Shown: one piece after another, positions 25,963 to 37,174 of the stretch | Position numbering within the stretch: the stretch's first letter is position 1 | Layout of the letters: each line of letters starts with the position of its first letter | Assembly: GCF_007744075.1 (NCBI RefSeq) | Contig: NZ_CP036266.1 | Coordinates: forward strand, 7,530,564 to 7,594,563 | DNA: 64,000 nt | Source: Gimesia chilikensis | Lineage (GTDB): Bacteria; Planctomycetota; Planctomycetia; Planctomycetales; Planctomycetaceae | Direction of reading: 5' to 3' | Made by a program: the position numbers and the translations under genes | Notes under the pieces: model-generated | Told to the model about the DNA's origin: nothing | Seen by the model: only the letters and a program-made list of their open reading frames with translations | Databases searched by the model: none

Positions 25963-26556
25963 TCACGCAATCTGGGTATCAGTCACCGGAATCAGTTTCG
26001 GAATCGGGATCTGCAACCCCACCACGCCGCCGTGCTTTTTCTGCAGCGTCGAGAAACGGCACTTGAGGAATCCGAACAGTTCGGGAGGCGGGTTCAGTTT
26101 CATGTACTGGTCGACCAGTACCGCCATGTGGGCGTCGTATTCTTTCTGGCTGTGCGAGTGCACGTGGTAATGTCCCGCCAGGCGGCGGATGTCGCCATCG
26201 AAGGCCGGGCTGATGTGATACAGTTCGTGCAGCACCGTGATCATCTTCTCTTTGAACGAATGGTTCAGGAACCGCGGCAAATAGAACGTGAGGATATACA
26301 GCATCTCCTGCTGATCCTGGTACACCCGCTGCACCGTCCACTTCCGGCCGTAGCGCGTGGTCTGTAGAGCCCCGTTCTCAAACCGCAGGGGCGTCAACTT
26401 GGCCTGCATGCCGTAAGGTACATTGCGGCGGGCCTGGGCAAAGGCGACCGCGATCCGGTCCATATCGACATGATGAAACTCAGGCAGCCGACGCGAGACG
26501 TCGCTGCACAGGCGGTACATCGCGTGACTGAAATTAAAAGGCTGCTGCGTTGACAT
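25963..26556 (-). CDS. putative zinc metallopeptidase
   Basis: 197 residues. The core motif HELYHISPAFDGDIRRLAG, followed by HYHVHSHSQKEYDAH, supplies an HExxH zinc site and downstream Asp/His ligands, in the style of the small 'putative phage metallopeptidase' family. The C-terminal part contains a single Cys (FLKCRFSTLQKK). No signal peptide. Soluble; substrate unknown. The gene returns to the window's normal composition after the AT-rich module. Confidence 0.65.
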   Translation of the reverse strand: MSTQQPFNFSHAMYRLCSDVSRRLPEFHHVDMDRIAVAFAQARRNVPYGMQAKLTPLRFENGALQTTRYGRKWTVQRVYQDQQEMLYILTFYLPRFLNHSFKEKMITVLHELYHISPAFDGDIRRLAGHYHVHSHSQKEYDAHMAVLVDQYMKLNPPPELFGFLKCRFSTLQKKHGGVVGLQIPIPKLIPVTDTQIA

Positions 26557-26670
26557 GCTGTGCCAGAATCCTTTCCGCTACAACTTCACAACGACACAAG
26601 GTCGAGCCGGGGCCTGTCTCTCGTCCGGATTGATACGGGTATTCCATTTCAGCGTTTCTGCTCCGGACGT

Positions 26671-26709
26671 AAAAAAAGCTAAGAGCATATCAGGGATACT
26701 CTTAGCTTT
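26671..26709 (-). terminator. terminator of the ribosomal protein supercluster
   Basis: 11-pair stem AAAGCTAAGAG (26675-26685) / CTCTTAGCTTT (26699-26709), followed on the minus strand by more T from the run 26671-26677. It lies 55 bases past rplQ and is the end of the 33-kb block. Confidence 0.88.
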
Positions 26710-26763
26710 AAAATTTTAGCGGGAAACCGGATTTCCGCAAAGTCGAATTCGACTCGCGACGGC

Positions 26764-27480
26764 TTACTCCTCTTTTTTGTCTTCTTCAGCTTCAGCAGTT
26801 TCCCCTTCTGAGGCTTCTGCTTCAGTGGCAGGAGCTTCGTCAGCGGTTGCTTCGCTTTCTGTTTCTGCTGTTTCTTCCGCGGGAGCTTCTTCGTCAGCTG
26901 GTGCTTCCTCTGTTGCTGCAGAACCCAGTGTTTCGCTGCGGCGGGTCGGCTTAACACGATCTCGTTCGCCGACGAATTCGATGATAGCCTGAGTACCGGC
27001 ATCGCCCAGACGGACAGTTGCCAGACGCACAATGCGGGTGTATCCACCATTGCGTTCTGCAAAGCGTTCTGCCAGTTCGTTGAACAGGATATCGACGGCT
27101 TCGTTGTCACGCAGTTCTGCGAATGCCCGACGACGGTAGCTCAGAGCAGGTGCCAGAGCCTGGTTCCACTGATTCCACTGCTCAGATTCACGCCAGGTCT
27201 TCCATTCGCTGGAGTTCTTCTCAGCGGAAGTTGCGTACTGGGCAGCGTTCTCGATGTGTGGCTGAGCTTTCTTGGCAACCGTGATCAGCTTTTCGATGAA
27301 CGGACGCAGTTCTTTGGCTTTCTGCACGGTGGTGGTGATCCGACCGGAAACCTTGGGAGCGTTTTCAGCTTCCTCGTCGATCCGGACGGTCTTGATGAGG
27401 CTCACCGCCATGTTGCGGAACATCGCCTTACGGTGTGATGCATTGCGGCCTAATTTGCGGCCTCTCATTCGGTGTCGCAT
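26764..27480 (-). CDS. rplQ: 50S ribosomal protein bL17, extended
   Basis: 238 residues, about twice the E. coli length (127). The core starts [20 protein letters not shown] and includes [12 protein letters not shown] and [16 protein letters not shown]. Compared with E. coli there are two internal insertions (after SLIKT, and a Trp/Gln-rich stretch near residues 80-110) and a C-terminal tail of about 55 residues made of Ala, Glu, Thr and Pro. bL17 sits at the tunnel exit on the large subunit. Last gene of the alpha-type group, followed by the supercluster terminator. Confidence 0.96.
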   Translation of the reverse strand: MRHRMRGRKLGRNASHRKAMFRNMAVSLIKTVRIDEEAENAPKVSGRITTTVQKAKELRPFIEKLITVAKKAQPHIENAAQYATSAEKNSSEWKTWRESEQWNQWNQALAPALSYRRRAFAELRDNEAVDILFNELAERFAERNGGYTRIVRLATVRLGDAGTQAIIEFVGERDRVKPTRRSETLGSAATEEAPADEEAPAEETAETESEATADEAPATEAEASEGETAEAEEDKKEE

Positions 27481-27561
27481 GACTTAACTCTGAATTATTC
27501 TGATTGCTGAGAGTAAAGAACTCGATGTTTGATAACCAATAATCGCGTTGCTCTGTCCGAG

Positions 27562-28581
27562 TTAACGCGGCTGTTGTGAAGACGAGCTGGGAATCTTCAT
27601 CCCCAGACGCAGACCAATCTGGTTCAGTCGTTCACGAACTTCAACCAGCGTGGTTTCCCCGAAATTACGTACGTGTAACAGATGATCTTCCGTTTTGCCG
27701 ACCAGGTCGCGAACGGTGTTGATTCCTTCCGATTCCAGGCAGTTGGTCGCACGGACAGACAGGTTCAGCTCGGCCAGACTCTGGTTGAGTTTCTCTTCCA
27801 GTTCCAGGTCGATCGGTGCATAACCGGTCGTGTCCAGCATCCCTTTGAGACCGCCTTCCGGTGGCATTTCTGGACCGGGTTCACGGTAAGTAATAAACGG
27901 ATTGAGGTGTTTCCGCAGAATCTTGGAAGCTTCTACCAGGGCCATATCGGGTTTCACGGTTCCGTTGGTCCAGATTTCCAGGATCAGCTTGTCGTAGTTG
28001 GTCCGCTGACCAACACGGGTATCTTCAATTTTGTAACGGACGCGAACGACCGGTGAGAACGTGGCATCGAGGGGAATCACACCCACTTCGGTTTCATGCT
28101 GAGCATGCTCGGAAGCGGGGATATATCCACGGCCGTTATCAATGGTCAGTTCCATGTTAAGTGGAACGTCGTCGGTCATGGTGGCGATTACCAGATCTTT
28201 GTTGATGACTTCAACCTGATCGTCGGTAATGACGTCAGCACCGGTAACCACACCACGCTCGTGTTTTTCAATTCGCAGTGTCTTGGTAGTTGAACTGGAG
28301 TTCTTGACGATCAGCGACTTGAGGTTCAGGCAGATTTCGGTAATGTCTTCGACAACACCGGGAATCGTGGTGAACTCGTGCTGCACGCCCTGAATTTTGA
28401 CGCGTGTCACTGCGCTGCCTTCCAGGCTGGAAAGCAGAATGCGCCGCAGACTGTTGCCGATCGTCGCACCGAATCCACGTTCGAATGGTTCGGCTACAAA
28501 CATACCATAGGTGGATGTCATTGAGTCCCGGTCAGGGATGACACGGCTTGGTAATTCCAGTCCTCGCCAACGGATTCGCAT
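27562..28581 (-). CDS. rpoA: RNA polymerase alpha subunit
   Basis: 339 residues from the ATG at 28581, chosen because GGGAGA precedes it and the family start [11 protein letters not shown] follows. The N-terminal domain ([17 protein letters not shown]) assembles the core enzyme; the C-terminal domain ([38 protein letters not shown]) contacts UP elements and activators. Between rpsK and rplQ; rpsD, normally the neighbour, is missing. Confidence 0.97.
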   Translation of the reverse strand: MRIRWRGLELPSRVIPDRDSMTSTYGMFVAEPFERGFGATIGNSLRRILLSSLEGSAVTRVKIQGVQHEFTTIPGVVEDITEICLNLKSLIVKNSSSTTKTLRIEKHERGVVTGADVITDDQVEVINKDLVIATMTDDVPLNMELTIDNGRGYIPASEHAQHETEVGVIPLDATFSPVVRVRYKIEDTRVGQRTNYDKLILEIWTNGTVKPDMALVEASKILRKHLNPFITYREPGPEMPPEGGLKGMLDTTGYAPIDLELEEKLNQSLAELNLSVRATNCLESEGINTVRDLVGKTEDHLLHVRNFGETTLVEVRERLNQIGLRLGMKIPSSSSQQPR

Positions 28582-28705
28582 TGAAATAATCTCCCAAGAA
28601 CACATTTAAACAGAATGCGATTCGGAAACCGGCACTCTCGTTATATTTTAATTTCAGTCTGAACGCTCTCGCGCACAGTCTTCACAGCGTCACCTGCGTA
28701 ACGGA

Positions 28706-29086
28706 TCAGACGCGACGTTTTTTCGGAGGACGGCAACCATTGTGTGGCAGCGGAGTGATGTCTTCGATCGCCTTGATCGAGATACCAGCTGTCTGCAGAC
28801 CGGTGATTGCACTTTCCCGTCCGGAACCAGGTCCCTTGACGCGAATTTCCATTTCTTTCACACCAAACTTGGAAGCTTTTTCCGCACAGATTTCTGCAGC
28901 CCGCTGAGCAGCAAAAGGAGTGCTCTTACGACTTCCTTTGAATCCGGAAGTACCTGCTGTGGCCCAGCAGAGTACATCACCGTTCAGATCGGTAATCGTA
29001 ACCGTGGTGTTGTTAAACGTTGCTTTAATGTAAGCAATCGCTTTAGTGATGTGACGTTTCACTTTTTTTCGTTTGACTTTAGCCAC
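28706..29086 (-). CDS. rpsK: 30S ribosomal protein uS11
   Basis: 126 residues, normal length. Contains [19 protein letters not shown] and [14 protein letters not shown], and ends [15 protein letters not shown], the family's conserved C-terminus. Lies in the small-subunit platform. Between rpsM and rpoA. Confidence 0.98.
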   Translation of the reverse strand: MAKVKRKKVKRHITKAIAYIKATFNNTTVTITDLNGDVLCWATAGTSGFKGSRKSTPFAAQRAAEICAEKASKFGVKEMEIRVKGPGSGRESAITGLQTAGISIKAIEDITPLPHNGCRPPKKRRV

Positions 29087-29234
29087 TCTGCAACTCCTGA
29101 TGTTTCTGTCTGTTGGATCTCAGAAACTGAAACTCATTTTGATGGAATGTTTTCTCGTTAAGCCGAACATGATGCCGGCATTGTATCGTCTTTCAACTCG
29201 CCTCTGATCAGATGCCCTGAACCAGGGACCGGTC

Positions 29235-29621
29235 TTAGTGGCGAGCGTCTTTAACACCCTTCTTACCAGCAACGGTTTTCTTACCACCTTTGCGGGTACG
29301 GGCGTTGGTCTGTGTATTCTGGCCACGTACGGGCAGTCCGCGACGATGACGAATTCCGCGGTATGACTGAATGTCCCGCAGACGGGCGATGTCCTGCTGT
29401 GTGGTTCGACGCAGCTGACCTTCGACGGAATAGTCGGTATCCAGTACGTTCACGATACGACTCAGCTCATCGTCGGTCAGATCTTTGGCCTTCATCTGGG
29501 GATTGATTTCCAGCTTGAAGCAGATATCAAGAGCCGTCACCCGACCGATGCCGTACAGGTAAGTCAGGGAAACATAAACAGGTTTTTCGTTCGGAATATC
29601 AACACCGAGAATACGAGGCAT
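29235..29621 (-). CDS. rpsM: 30S ribosomal protein uS13
   Basis: 128 residues. Starts [20 protein letters not shown], with the [10 protein letters not shown] helix-hairpin and the [18 protein letters not shown] motif, and a basic tail that contacts the P-site tRNA. Just downstream of rpmJ. Confidence 0.98.
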   Translation of the reverse strand: MPRILGVDIPNEKPVYVSLTYLYGIGRVTALDICFKLEINPQMKAKDLTDDELSRIVNVLDTDYSVEGQLRRTTQQDIARLRDIQSYRGIRHRRGLPVRGQNTQTNARTRKGGKKTVAGKKGVKDARH

Positions 29622-29680
29622 TTTATTTCACTCCGCTGGTTGTAAAAACTGAAATTAAATCATGCAAACTGAGTGCGAGA

Positions 29681-29797
29681 CTAACCCTGGCGCTGTTTAT
29701 GACGAGGGTTGGAAGAGCAGATCACGTAAACACGGCCCTTCCGTCTGATGACTTTACAGCTCTCACAAATCCGCTTAACACTGGCTCGGACTTTCAT
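29681..29797 (-). CDS. rpmJ: 50S ribosomal protein bL36
   Basis: 38 residues: [20 protein letters not shown], then [18 protein letters not shown]. The CxxC at 11-14, Cys27 and His33 bind one zinc ion, so this is the zinc-carrying form. It is too short for standard gene callers with a 60-residue cutoff. It follows promoter 29969-29998 and heads the rpmJ-rpsM-rpsK-rpoA-rplQ unit. Confidence 0.97.
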   Translation of the reverse strand: MKVRASVKRICESCKVIRRKGRVYVICSSNPRHKQRQG

Positions 29798-29968
29798 CGT
29801 ACTACGATTTCTCTATTAGTTTGGTTCACGTTTGGCGAGTCAGCAGAGAGAACCTCTCCGGCTCAAACACTGTAACTCGTGTAAATTCAGATAGTTGCGC
29901 CCATAAAATGAGCAAACTCCGGCTTCGTATCAAACCTGTACAATTTCCGAAGCGGAGCGAATCAGGAA

Positions 29969-29998
29969 ATTATAAACGCCTTATGCGTAAATCGACAA
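29969..29998 (-). promoter_or_regulatory. promoter of the rpmJ-rpsM-rpsK-rpoA-rplQ unit
   Basis: The minus strand shows TTGTCG (29998-29993), 18-base spacer, TATAAT (29974-29969), a perfect -10. It is the same -35 and spacing as the cysE promoter. It lies in the 252-base gap after secY. Confidence 0.6.
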
Positions 29999-30028
29999 GC
30001 GAAACACCCCTTTTTTGGTGAATTTCGC
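29999..30028 (-). other. hairpin between secY and the rpmJ promoter
   Basis: GCGAAA-TT-CACC pairs with GGTG-T-TTTCGC around a poly-A loop. It has no T run after it. It could end or stabilise secY mRNA just before the promoter at 29998. Confidence 0.4.
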
Positions 30029-30049
30029 TGCGACTCGCCCGTTTATGCC

Positions 30050-31414
<1,365 letters not shown>

Positions 31415-31546
31415 GGATAGCGGTCCTTTGTGTCATAACTCAGCAGAAGAAAAATGGATAATCTTTGTGCTTCAGATCTTAACGAATAGAGAAGAAAAGG
31501 GGAATCGTATTCCTGTCTGCTGAAATCAAGTCCTTGAATCAATTAC

Positions 31547-31999
31547 TTATGACAAAATCCGACTGACTGAACCACCGGCTGCCTGAATCTTGGATTCTGC
31601 AGATGCGGAGAACAGGTGAGCAGTCACACTCAGCTTTTTGCTGAGATCGCCGTTACCCAGGATTTTGACCTGATCGAACCGACCTTTAGCCAGTCCTTTC
31701 GCAGCCAGAATTTCCGGAGTAATTTCGGCACCGTTGTCGAAGGCCTGCTCGAGAGCAGCTACGTTAACAACAGCAACCTTCTTGGCGAACTGTTTATTAT
31801 TGAAGCCACGTTTAGCAACACGCATTGCCAGCGGGGTCTGTCCCCCTTCGAAGCTGGTACGACGGGATGCACCCGCACGGCTGCCATAACCTTTGTGACC
31901 GCGAGACGATGTTTTACCATGACCCGAACCGGGACCACGACCAACACGCTTGCGTTTTTTATTCTTTTGAATTCCGCGATGTACGTCATCAATAATCAT
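31547..31999 (-). CDS. rplO: 50S ribosomal protein uL15
   Basis: 150 residues. The basic Gly-rich N-terminus (KRKRVGRGPGSGHGKTSSRG) and FEGGQTPLAMRVAKRGFNNK are typical. Overlaps the last base of rpsE, so rpmD (uL30), usually between them, is missing. Confidence 0.97.
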   Translation of the reverse strand: MIIDDVHRGIQKNKKRKRVGRGPGSGHGKTSSRGHKGYGSRAGASRRTSFEGGQTPLAMRVAKRGFNNKQFAKKVAVVNVAALEQAFDNGAEITPEILAAKGLAKGRFDQVKILGNGDLSKKLSVTAHLFSASAESKIQAAGGSVSRILS

Positions 32000-32478
32000 T
32001 AGACTTCTACTCCTCTCAAGCGTGCAATATCGTCACGGGTTCGCAGTTTTGAGAGCCCATCAATTGTGGCTTTCACTACATTGATTGGATTGTTGGATCC
32101 ACGACTCTTTGTGTAAATGTCGGTAATTCCGACGGCTTCTACCACAGAACGCACACCAGTTCCGGCAATAATACCGGTACCAGGACGAGCGGGTAACAGC
32201 AGAACGCGGGAAGAACCGAAGCGACCGACGACTTCGTGAGGCACGGTGTGCTCAACGATCGGTACTTTGACCATGTTGCGATTGGCCTGCTTGACGGCTT
32301 TATCCACAGCCAGCGGCACTTCGATCGCTTTGCCATAACCCCAGCCTACCCGGCCTTCTTTATCGCCTACGACGACCAGAGCAGTAAAGCTGAACCGACG
32401 CCCCCCCTTGACCACGCAGGCACAACGGCGGATCTGGATGACGGTTTCTGGCGTTTGTTTTGTCGCTTCTTTTGACAC
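31999..32478 (-). CDS. rpsE: 30S ribosomal protein uS5
   Basis: 159 residues. The RNA-binding fold is seen at [19 protein letters not shown] and [14 protein letters not shown], then [19 protein letters not shown]. It takes part in decoding accuracy. Followed directly by rplO with a one-base overlap. Confidence 0.98.
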   Translation of the reverse strand: MSKEATKQTPETVIQIRRCACVVKGGRRFSFTALVVVGDKEGRVGWGYGKAIEVPLAVDKAVKQANRNMVKVPIVEHTVPHEVVGRFGSSRVLLLPARPGTGIIAGTGVRSVVEAVGITDIYTKSRGSNNPINVVKATIDGLSKLRTRDDIARLRGVEV

Positions 32479-32514
32479 GGTATCTTCTCCAACCCGTATA
32501 GAGTGTTGTCTCGA

Positions 32515-32880
32515 TTAAAAATCCAGTCCTGCCTGACGGGCAGCATCTGCCAGGGCTGCTACCCGACCATGGTAGCGGTAAGGTCCGCGATCGAAGGCGA
32601 CCTCTTTGATCCCTTTTTCAGCGGCCCGCTCACCCAGCAGTTTGCCAACCTTTTCAGCGGCAGCAATGTTGCCACCCACTTTGATTTCGCCGGCCAGAGA
32701 CTTGTCTTTGGTACTGGCTGAAACCAGGGTTGCCCCTGCAGTGTCGTCAATGATCTGGGCATAAATATGATTGTTGCTACGATAAACAGACAGACGGTAA
32801 CGGCCCGTTTTGCGGACTGTGTTACGAATCCGGAACGAACGTCGTGACTTCTGTTTTTTCAGCGTTTTTTCTAGTTTCAT
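32515..32880 (-). CDS. rplR: 50S ribosomal protein uL18
   Basis: 121 residues. [40 protein letters not shown] and the ending [18 protein letters not shown] match the family. Binds 5S rRNA with uL5. Confidence 0.98.
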   Translation of the reverse strand: MKLEKTLKKQKSRRSFRIRNTVRKTGRYRLSVYRSNNHIYAQIIDDTAGATLVSASTKDKSLAGEIKVGGNIAAAEKVGKLLGERAAEKGIKEVAFDRGPYRYHGRVAALADAARQAGLDF

Positions 32881-32957
32881 TTTACCGTCATCTTCTCTTA
32901 AACAGTGGCCATCGGCCTGACCGTCAGAATACCTGGATCACCAGCAGTTGAAAACCG

Positions 32958-33503
32958 TTAGTTAGCAAAGGCCTTACCGGCTTTCCGCCGTACGTATTCG
33001 CCTTCGTAACGAATCCCTTTACCTTTGTAAGGTTCAGGAGGACGTACGCTGCGAATGTTCGCTGCAAACTGACCTACCATATGCTTGTCCGGTCCGCTGA
33101 CAACAATGTTGGTAGCGTTAGGAAGTTCGCAATTGACTCCCTGAGGCACATCCAACACGATTGTATTGGCAAACCCGACCTGCAGGCTCAGTTTCTGACC
33201 ATTCAGTGATGCCTGGTAACCCACGCCCTGAATTTCCAGCTTTTTGACGAATGGTGTTTCCACACCCTGAACCATGTTGGCAATCAGTGCCCGGGTCAGA
33301 CCGTGCAAAGCACGATTCTTACGTTCATCGTCAGGACGAATCACGTTGACCTCGTTGGCTTCCGAATCAAATTCCACACTCATCGCCGGATGGTAGGTAA
33401 ACTTCAATTCACCCTGCTTACCTTTGACGGTGATGGTTCCGCCATCCACCTTAATTTCGACTCCGGTGGGAACGGCAACTGGTTTTTTACCGATTCGAGA
33501 CAT
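32958..33503 (-). CDS. rplF: 50S ribosomal protein uL6
   Basis: 181 residues: MSRIGKKPVAVPTGVEI, VKGKQGELKFTYHP, and the C-terminal RPPEPYKGKGIRYEGEYVRR, all diagnostic of uL6. Two similar alpha/beta halves. Lies near the sarcin-ricin loop. Confidence 0.98.
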   Translation of the reverse strand: MSRIGKKPVAVPTGVEIKVDGGTITVKGKQGELKFTYHPAMSVEFDSEANEVNVIRPDDERKNRALHGLTRALIANMVQGVETPFVKKLEIQGVGYQASLNGQKLSLQVGFANTIVLDVPQGVNCELPNATNIVVSGPDKHMVGQFAANIRSVRPPEPYKGKGIRYEGEYVRRKAGKAFAN

Positions 33504-33570
33504 AACTTCAATTTCCAGTTAAATTAAATCGTGGCAGATACAGATCGGCCAGCCTTGCGGCACGTTTGGA

Positions 33571-33963
33571 TTACCAGATGGTGCACAGCAGCTCGCCGCC
33601 CACACCTTCTTTTTTCGCTTCACGATTGCTCAGCACGCCCTTGCTGGTAGACAGGATGCTGACACCCAGCCCCTGCAGGACTTCCGGCATGGACCGCAGG
33701 TCCTGGTAGTGGCGACGTCCGGGTTTACTTTCACGGACGATTCGCTGAATGACGCGTTCCCCGTTGGGACCATATTTCAAATTGACACGCAGCACGTTCT
33801 GTGGAGTGTCTTCAATGACTTCAAAGTCCCAGATGTAACCTTCCCGCTGCAAGGCGCCAGCGATGGCGGTCTTGATTTTGGAAGCAGGAATATCTACAAA
33901 CGGCCGTTCAATCTGCAGTGCATTACGAATTCGTGTCAGCATGTCTGCAATGGGGTCTGTCAT
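33571..33963 (-). CDS. rpsH: 30S ribosomal protein uS8
   Basis: 130 residues from the second of two adjacent ATGs (the first is at 33966). Start MTDPIADMLTRIRNALQ; the ending LGVSILSTSKGVLSNREAKK and VGGELLCTIW are typical. rpsN (uS14), usually just upstream, is missing: only 80 bases separate rplE and rpsH. Confidence 0.97.
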   Translation of the reverse strand: MTDPIADMLTRIRNALQIERPFVDIPASKIKTAIAGALQREGYIWDFEVIEDTPQNVLRVNLKYGPNGERVIQRIVRESKPGRRHYQDLRSMPEVLQGLGVSILSTSKGVLSNREAKKEGVGGELLCTIW

Positions 33964-34046
33964 CATTAGCTGGCTACCCTCACTTTAATCTCCGACGATC
34001 TACCAAAAAAAATGTTTTGTATCTTATTGAAATCTTTGAAACGCGA

Positions 34047-34592
34047 TTATTTGCGGAAAGGCATACCGAGCTCGGTCAGCAACAGCCGACCTTCGTCGTT
34101 ATCCTTGGCAGTAGTCACGATAGTAATATTCATCCCCTGGGCATGATGCACGGAATCGGGATCGATTTCCAGGAACACGACCTGTTCGTTGAGGCCCAGG
34201 CTGTAGTTGCCTGCACCGTCGAACGCTTTGGGATTCACACCCCGGAAGTCGCGTACACGCGGCAGAGCCAGGGAGATCAGACGTTCCAGAAATTCGTACA
34301 TCCGGGTGCCACGCAGGGTCACGCGACAGCCGATTTCCTGACCTTCACGCAGTTTGAAACCAGCCACAGACTTACGGGCCCGGGTGATCTGCGATTTCTG
34401 GCCTGCCAGAATTGTCAGGTGGTCAGCTGCTTCAGTCAGACGCTTCCGATCCTGGTTGGCAGCACCAATCCCCATGCTGATCACGACCTTTTCAATCTGA
34501 GGCAGTGAGTGCACGTTGGTGCGTCCCAGTTTTTCCTTCAGGACGGGAACAATCTCTTCACGATATTGTTTTAATAATGTTGGTATTGCCAT
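34047..34592 (-). CDS. rplE: 50S ribosomal protein uL5
   Basis: 181 residues with IEKVVISMGIGAANQDRK, VTLRGTRMYEFLERLISLAL and the C-terminal GMNITIVTTAKDNDEGRLLL. Binds 5S rRNA and contacts uS13 across the subunits. Confidence 0.98.
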   Translation of the reverse strand: MAIPTLLKQYREEIVPVLKEKLGRTNVHSLPQIEKVVISMGIGAANQDRKRLTEAADHLTILAGQKSQITRARKSVAGFKLREGQEIGCRVTLRGTRMYEFLERLISLALPRVRDFRGVNPKAFDGAGNYSLGLNEQVVFLEIDPDSVHHAQGMNITIVTTAKDNDEGRLLLTELGMPFRK

Positions 34593-34655
34593 GTTTCTGT
34601 TTCAGACCGGCCGAACTTCGGAACAGTCTTCCTTACTGAAAACTACTGATGCTGA

Positions 34656-35009
34656 TTACTGTTTTTGGTATTTTGCATTCGCTGGACTGATCGTTCCCAG
34701 TGAGGCATCGCACGATTTGCAGAACCGTTCTTTGCTGCCATCAGCGGTGTAACGATATCCGATGCGGGTCCCTTTACTGCAGGCTTCGCAGTAAAACTTG
34801 ACGTTGGAAGCATCGATCGGCATCTCAATTTCCAGACGTCCCCCCTGAGGGCTCTTGGGATGTCCGCGTTTCACGTGCTTCAGGGCACGGTTTACATTTT
34901 CTACTGTCAGCTTTTTACCGCCAGCGACGACCGACAATACACGCCGGGGAGTATCGCCTGCATCGGCTCCGGTGACCACAATCACTGAATCGCCACGTCG
35001 TATCTTCAT
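34656..35009 (-). CDS. rplX: 50S ribosomal protein uL24, zinc-ribbon form
   Basis: 117 residues. KOW start MKIRRGDSVIVVTGADAGD, then VNRALKHVKRGHPKSPQGG. The C-terminal part has two CxxC pairs (YCEACSKGTRIGYR and RFCKSCDASLG), so it is the zinc-binding version also seen in Thermus, not the E. coli type. Initiates folding of 23S rRNA. One base separates it from rplN. Confidence 0.97.
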   Translation of the reverse strand: MKIRRGDSVIVVTGADAGDTPRRVLSVVAGGKKLTVENVNRALKHVKRGHPKSPQGGRLEIEMPIDASNVKFYCEACSKGTRIGYRYTADGSKERFCKSCDASLGTISPANAKYQKQ

Positions 35010-35010
35010 C

Positions 35011-35379
35011 TCAGACCACCTCGTTTGCCAGGCTAATAATTTTCAGATAACGGCGTTCGCGGAGTTCACGTGCTACAGCGCCGAAGATACGGGTCCCACG
35101 AGGGTTCCCATCACCGTCGATCAGCACGATGGCATTCCGATCGAACTTCACATAGCTGCCATCATCGCGGCGGCAGGGATACTTGGTGCGTACGATTACG
35201 CCCCGCAGTACCTGGCCTTTTTTAATGTTACTGCCAGCCAGTGTCTTCTGGATACTTACGACAATCACATCGCCGACTTCAGCAGTCCGACGGCCTGTAC
35301 CACCCAGTACTTTAATGCACCGAGCGACTTTGGCTCCGGAGTTATCACATACATCCAGATCGGTTTGCATCTGAATCAT
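35011..35379 (-). CDS. rplN: 50S ribosomal protein uL14
   Basis: 122 residues with [40 protein letters not shown] and [20 protein letters not shown]. Forms an inter-subunit bridge. The ATG at 35379 is used; MQTDL three codons later is possible. Confidence 0.98.
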   Translation of the reverse strand: MIQMQTDLDVCDNSGAKVARCIKVLGGTGRRTAEVGDVIVVSIQKTLAGSNIKKGQVLRGVIVRTKYPCRRDDGSYVKFDRNAIVLIDGDGNPRGTRIFGAVARELRERRYLKIISLANEVV

Positions 35380-35474
35380 GGCTTTGCCTGTTCCTTATCA
35401 ACCAAAAAGATGAGGAATATCCTGATCTTTGTACTATATAACTAAACCGAACCTGTAGCCGGTCAGAAGCGACT

Positions 35475-35720
35475 TCAGTCCTGTTTCTTCTCTACAACTC
35501 GGATTAAATCCCAACGCTTTGTCTTGGAACGGGGACGGCTTTCGATAATTTCTACCGTATCCCCTTCCTGTGCTTCATTCTGTTCATCGTGCACGTGGCA
35601 GACAGTCCGACCGCGAACGGTTTTCCCGTACAACGGATGACGGTATCGTCGCTGAATTTCAACCCGCAACGTTTTGTCCATTTTGGCACTGGCCACTAAG
35701 CCTGTCAGTTTTTTTCGCAT
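35475..35720 (-). CDS. rpsQ: 30S ribosomal protein uS17
   Basis: 81 residues with [20 protein letters not shown] and [20 protein letters not shown], then [18 protein letters not shown]. An OB-fold protein that binds 16S rRNA early in assembly. Confidence 0.97.
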   Translation of the reverse strand: MRKKLTGLVASAKMDKTLRVEIQRRYRHPLYGKTVRGRTVCHVHDEQNEAQEGDTVEIIESRPRSKTKRWDLIRVVEKKQD

Positions 35721-35747
35721 TTCTTCTACTTACCCTAACGAGCCTGA

Positions 35748-35957
35748 TTAAGCATTATTCTGCTGACTTAATTCGCGTTCACGACGGATTGTCTGAATCC
35801 GGGCAATTTCCCGTCTGAGCCGCTTAATGTTACTCGGTGCATCGAGCCGCTCCGTTGCCGCCTGGAAGCGCAACTGAAACAGTTCTTTCTGTGTTTCCTG
35901 CAGAGCAAATGACAATTGCTCATCATTCATCTCGCGTAATTCACTTGCTTTGGTCAT
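35748..35957 (-). CDS. rpmC: 50S ribosomal protein uL29
   Basis: 69 residues, two helices: ELREMNDEQLSFALQETQKE and LDAPSNIKRLRREIARIQTI. Near the exit tunnel, contacting signal recognition particle and trigger factor. Confidence 0.97.
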   Translation of the reverse strand: MTKASELREMNDEQLSFALQETQKELFQLRFQAATERLDAPSNIKRLRREIARIQTIRRERELSQQNNA

Positions 35958-36046
35958 CAGTCAAACCCAATGATTGTTTATCAGTCTCGCTGTAAGATGC
36001 AGACAGGACTAAAGTGTTTTAAAAATCAGTTATCTGGTCACCAGCC

Positions 36047-36466
36047 CTAAACGGACGGACGACGTTCTACCAGCCGGACGTTAACTGGTAACTTGTGTGC
36101 CACACGAGCGAAACAGCGTTTTGCTGCCTCGTGCGAGACACCTGCCAGTTCGAACAGAACCGTACCTGGCTTGACGACGGCAACCCAGTGATCCGGTTCA
36201 CCTTTACCCTTACCCATACGGGTTTCCAGAGGACGGGATGTTACCGACTTCTGCGGGAAGATCCGGATATAGAGCTTACCTTCACCTCGAACATATTGTG
36301 TGGCTGCAATTCGGCACGCTTCGATGGTTTGAGCTGTGATATGCCCCGGGTCCAGAGATTGTAAGCCCCATTCACCAAAGGCAACAGTGTTACCACGTGT
36401 CGCATTACCTTTTATGCGCCCTCTTTGGCTTTTGCGGTGCTTGACCCGCTTTGGCATTAACGCCAT
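36047..36466 (-). CDS. rplP: 50S ribosomal protein uL16
   Basis: 139 residues from the ATG at 36466, chosen because GAGGAG lies eight bases before it and the family start MALMPKRVKHRKSQRGRIKG follows. Contains RGNTVAFGEWGLQSLDPGH and the PLETRMGKGKGEPDHWVA motif. Its first 62 bases overlap the end of rpsC in another frame. Confidence 0.97.
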   Translation of the reverse strand: MALMPKRVKHRKSQRGRIKGNATRGNTVAFGEWGLQSLDPGHITAQTIEACRIAATQYVRGEGKLYIRIFPQKSVTSRPLETRMGKGKGEPDHWVAVVKPGTVLFELAGVSHEAAKRCFARVAHKLPVNVRLVERRPSV

Positions 36467-37106
36467 CGCGATTCTCCTCATCTGAATAATCACCAAGGTC
36501 AATCCAAACTTTCACTCCGATGACTCCGAAGGTGGTGTGTGCCTCGCGGAATCCGTAGTCAACGTGACGCTGCAGAGTCGACAGGGGGATTGAACCACGG
36601 CTGGCTTTTTCACGCCGTGACATCTCCGCTCCACCCAGACGACCGGAAAGCTCGATCTTAATTCCATGAACGCCCGTTTCCATTACCTGGTCCAGGGCAC
36701 GCTTAATAGTTCTTCGGAAGCTACCACGCTTGGAAAGCTGCTGAGCGATATCTTCCGCTACCAACGCTGCACTCTGCAGTGCATTGTCGACTTCAATAAT
36801 CTTCAATTCCATCCGACGACCGGTGAGATCTTCCAGCTCGGCTTTCAACCGGTCTACTTCCTGTCCCTTACGACCAATGATGATCCCGGGACGGGCCGTA
36901 AATAAGTGCACCACTACCTGATCGCGAGTTCTTTCGATCTCCACTTTCGGGATGCCGGCAAACTTATATTTGGTTTGAATAAACTTACGTACTTTCTGAT
37001 CTTCAACCAGCAATGCCCCAAAATCTTTCTTGGAGGCATACCAACGACTTCTCCAGTCTTCAACGACTCCGACTCGAAATCCGGTTGGTCGAACTTTTTG
37101 CCCCAT
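36405..37106 (-). CDS. rpsC: 30S ribosomal protein uS3
   Basis: 233 residues: MGQKVRPTGFRVGVVEDWRS, the KH domain GRKGQEVDRLKAELEDLTGR, and the C-terminal ELSGRLGGAEMSRREKASRG, then IDYGFREAHTTFGVIGVKVW-like segment (here VDYGF). At the mRNA entry. The C-terminal tail AKAGQAPQKPKRAHKR is coded in the overlap with rplP (36405-36466), an unusual length of overlap for ribosomal genes. Confidence 0.98.
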   Translation of the reverse strand: MGQKVRPTGFRVGVVEDWRSRWYASKKDFGALLVEDQKVRKFIQTKYKFAGIPKVEIERTRDQVVVHLFTARPGIIIGRKGQEVDRLKAELEDLTGRRMELKIIEVDNALQSAALVAEDIAQQLSKRGSFRRTIKRALDQVMETGVHGIKIELSGRLGGAEMSRREKASRGSIPLSTLQRHVDYGFREAHTTFGVIGVKVWIDLGDYSDEENRDGVNAKAGQAPQKPKRAHKR

Positions 37107-37174
37107 GATACAGGTTATCCTTTAAGTATTTCTGGTTGAGAATAATAAGTGTCTGGCAACAGTAATCCGATTAC

